From: Candidatus Njordarchaeota archaeon | Lineage (GTDB): Archaea > Asgardarchaeota > Njordarchaeia > Njordarchaeales > JAHKLH01 | Assembly: GCA_029856635.1 (NCBI GenBank) | Contig: JAHKLH010000129.1 | Location: forward strand, 1-5,092 | Direction of reading: 5' to 3' | Length of the DNA stretch: 5,092 bases | Part shown: positions 4,896 through 5,092 of the stretch, piece after piece | Layout: each line of letters begins with the position of its first letter | How positions within the stretch are numbered: position 1 is the stretch's first letter | Program-made: the position numbers and the translations under genes | Notes under the pieces: model-generated | What the model saw: only the letters and a program-made list of their open reading frames with translations | Database searches by the model: none | What the model was told of the DNA's origin: nothing

Positions 4896-5092
4896 TTAAT
4901 GTGATACTTTCCGATACACTATGGGAATTACAAACATTATTGCAATTAGTATCCCAGCTAATGTAACGGAAATATATATTTGCTCCCATGGTTGTGGTAC
5001 TTCTATAGGCTTGCTTATCATGAATCTTACGAATGTAGTGCATCTAATTTTTCCGTTGTCATCAATAATGCTGGCCAATAGGTAGTATATTC
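4896..5092 (-). CDS. C-terminal end of a membrane-anchored protein (partial, unknown function)
   Basis: The minus-strand frame is open from the right edge of the window to a TAA at 4898-4896, giving 64 visible residues. A TTG at 5078 is only a possible internal start. The frame continues upstream without a stop, so the gene most likely begins outside the window. The visible part has an extracellular-looking stretch (DDNGKIRCTTFVRF), a Pro-rich hinge ending in PWEQ (about residues 34-37), one hydrophobic span of about 22 residues (38-59) and a short basic tail, YRKVSH. That is the layout of an archaeal surface or secreted protein held by a C-terminal membrane anchor with its tail in the cytoplasm. 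The family is not recognisable from this fragment. The next feature downstream is the long non-coding region. Confidence 0.6.
   Translation of the reverse strand, partial: IYYLLASIIDDNGKIRCTTFVRFMISKPIEVPQPWEQIYISVTLAGILIAIMFVIPIVYRKVSH

Noticed and set aside
4837..5043. A second minus-strand frame of 68 codons near the right edge
   Set aside because: It overlaps the frame ending at 4896 in another phase, has no membrane or domain pattern and no binding site. The overlapping frame has a clear membrane anchor and runs off the window.

Overview
The window looks like a piece of an AT-rich archaeal chromosome, most likely from the Thermoproteota/TACK group. The reasons are archaeal-type ribosomal proteins (a zinc-finger uS14, a uS8 ending in the archaeal/eukaryotic-like STPKG...GGRLIAYVY tail, and a two-domain uL6), an NSUN6-like PUA/methyltransferase-fold protein, TATA-type promoters, oligo-T stops, and Shine-Dalgarno sites matching the archaeal 16S 3' end (GGTGA). 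I cannot name the genus from sequence alone.

Layout. Positions 1-288 are AT-rich and non-coding, with an imperfect hairpin and a TATA-like element. Positions 289-1374 (+) encode a complete inositol-1-phosphate synthase of the type shared by actinobacteria and archaea. A 190-bp spacer between convergent genes follows. Positions 1564-2882 (-) hold a compact three-gene ribosomal operon transcribed in the order uS14, uS8, uL6. Within it, each downstream gene's ribosome binding site overlaps the preceding stop codon. A 67-bp divergent spacer carries one near-palindromic TATA-like element that could drive both the ribosomal operon and the rightward gene at 2950-4203 (+). That gene encodes a PUA plus NOL1/NOP2/SUN (RsmB/NSUN6-like) protein whose methyltransferase motifs are badly degraded. 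From 4204 to 4895 there is nearly 700 bp of AT-rich DNA with no convincing gene. It holds a perfect T7A7 palindrome right after the stop, a dense cluster of TCAAG/CTTGA words and two sizeable hairpins. The right edge (4896-5092, -) carries the C-terminal end of a membrane-anchored protein that continues outside the window.

How it fits together. The ribosomal genes and the divergent RNA-binding NSUN-like protein point to shared expression of translation or ribosome-assembly functions. The synthase probably feeds inositol into archaeal phospholipid headgroups or, in a hyperthermophile, inositol-phosphate solutes. The most notable object is the NSUN6-like protein. It keeps the full domain architecture and an intact frame, but it has lost the SAM-binding glycine loop, the acidic motif II residue and the nucleophilic cysteine, so it is probably a non-catalytic RNA-binding pseudoenzyme.
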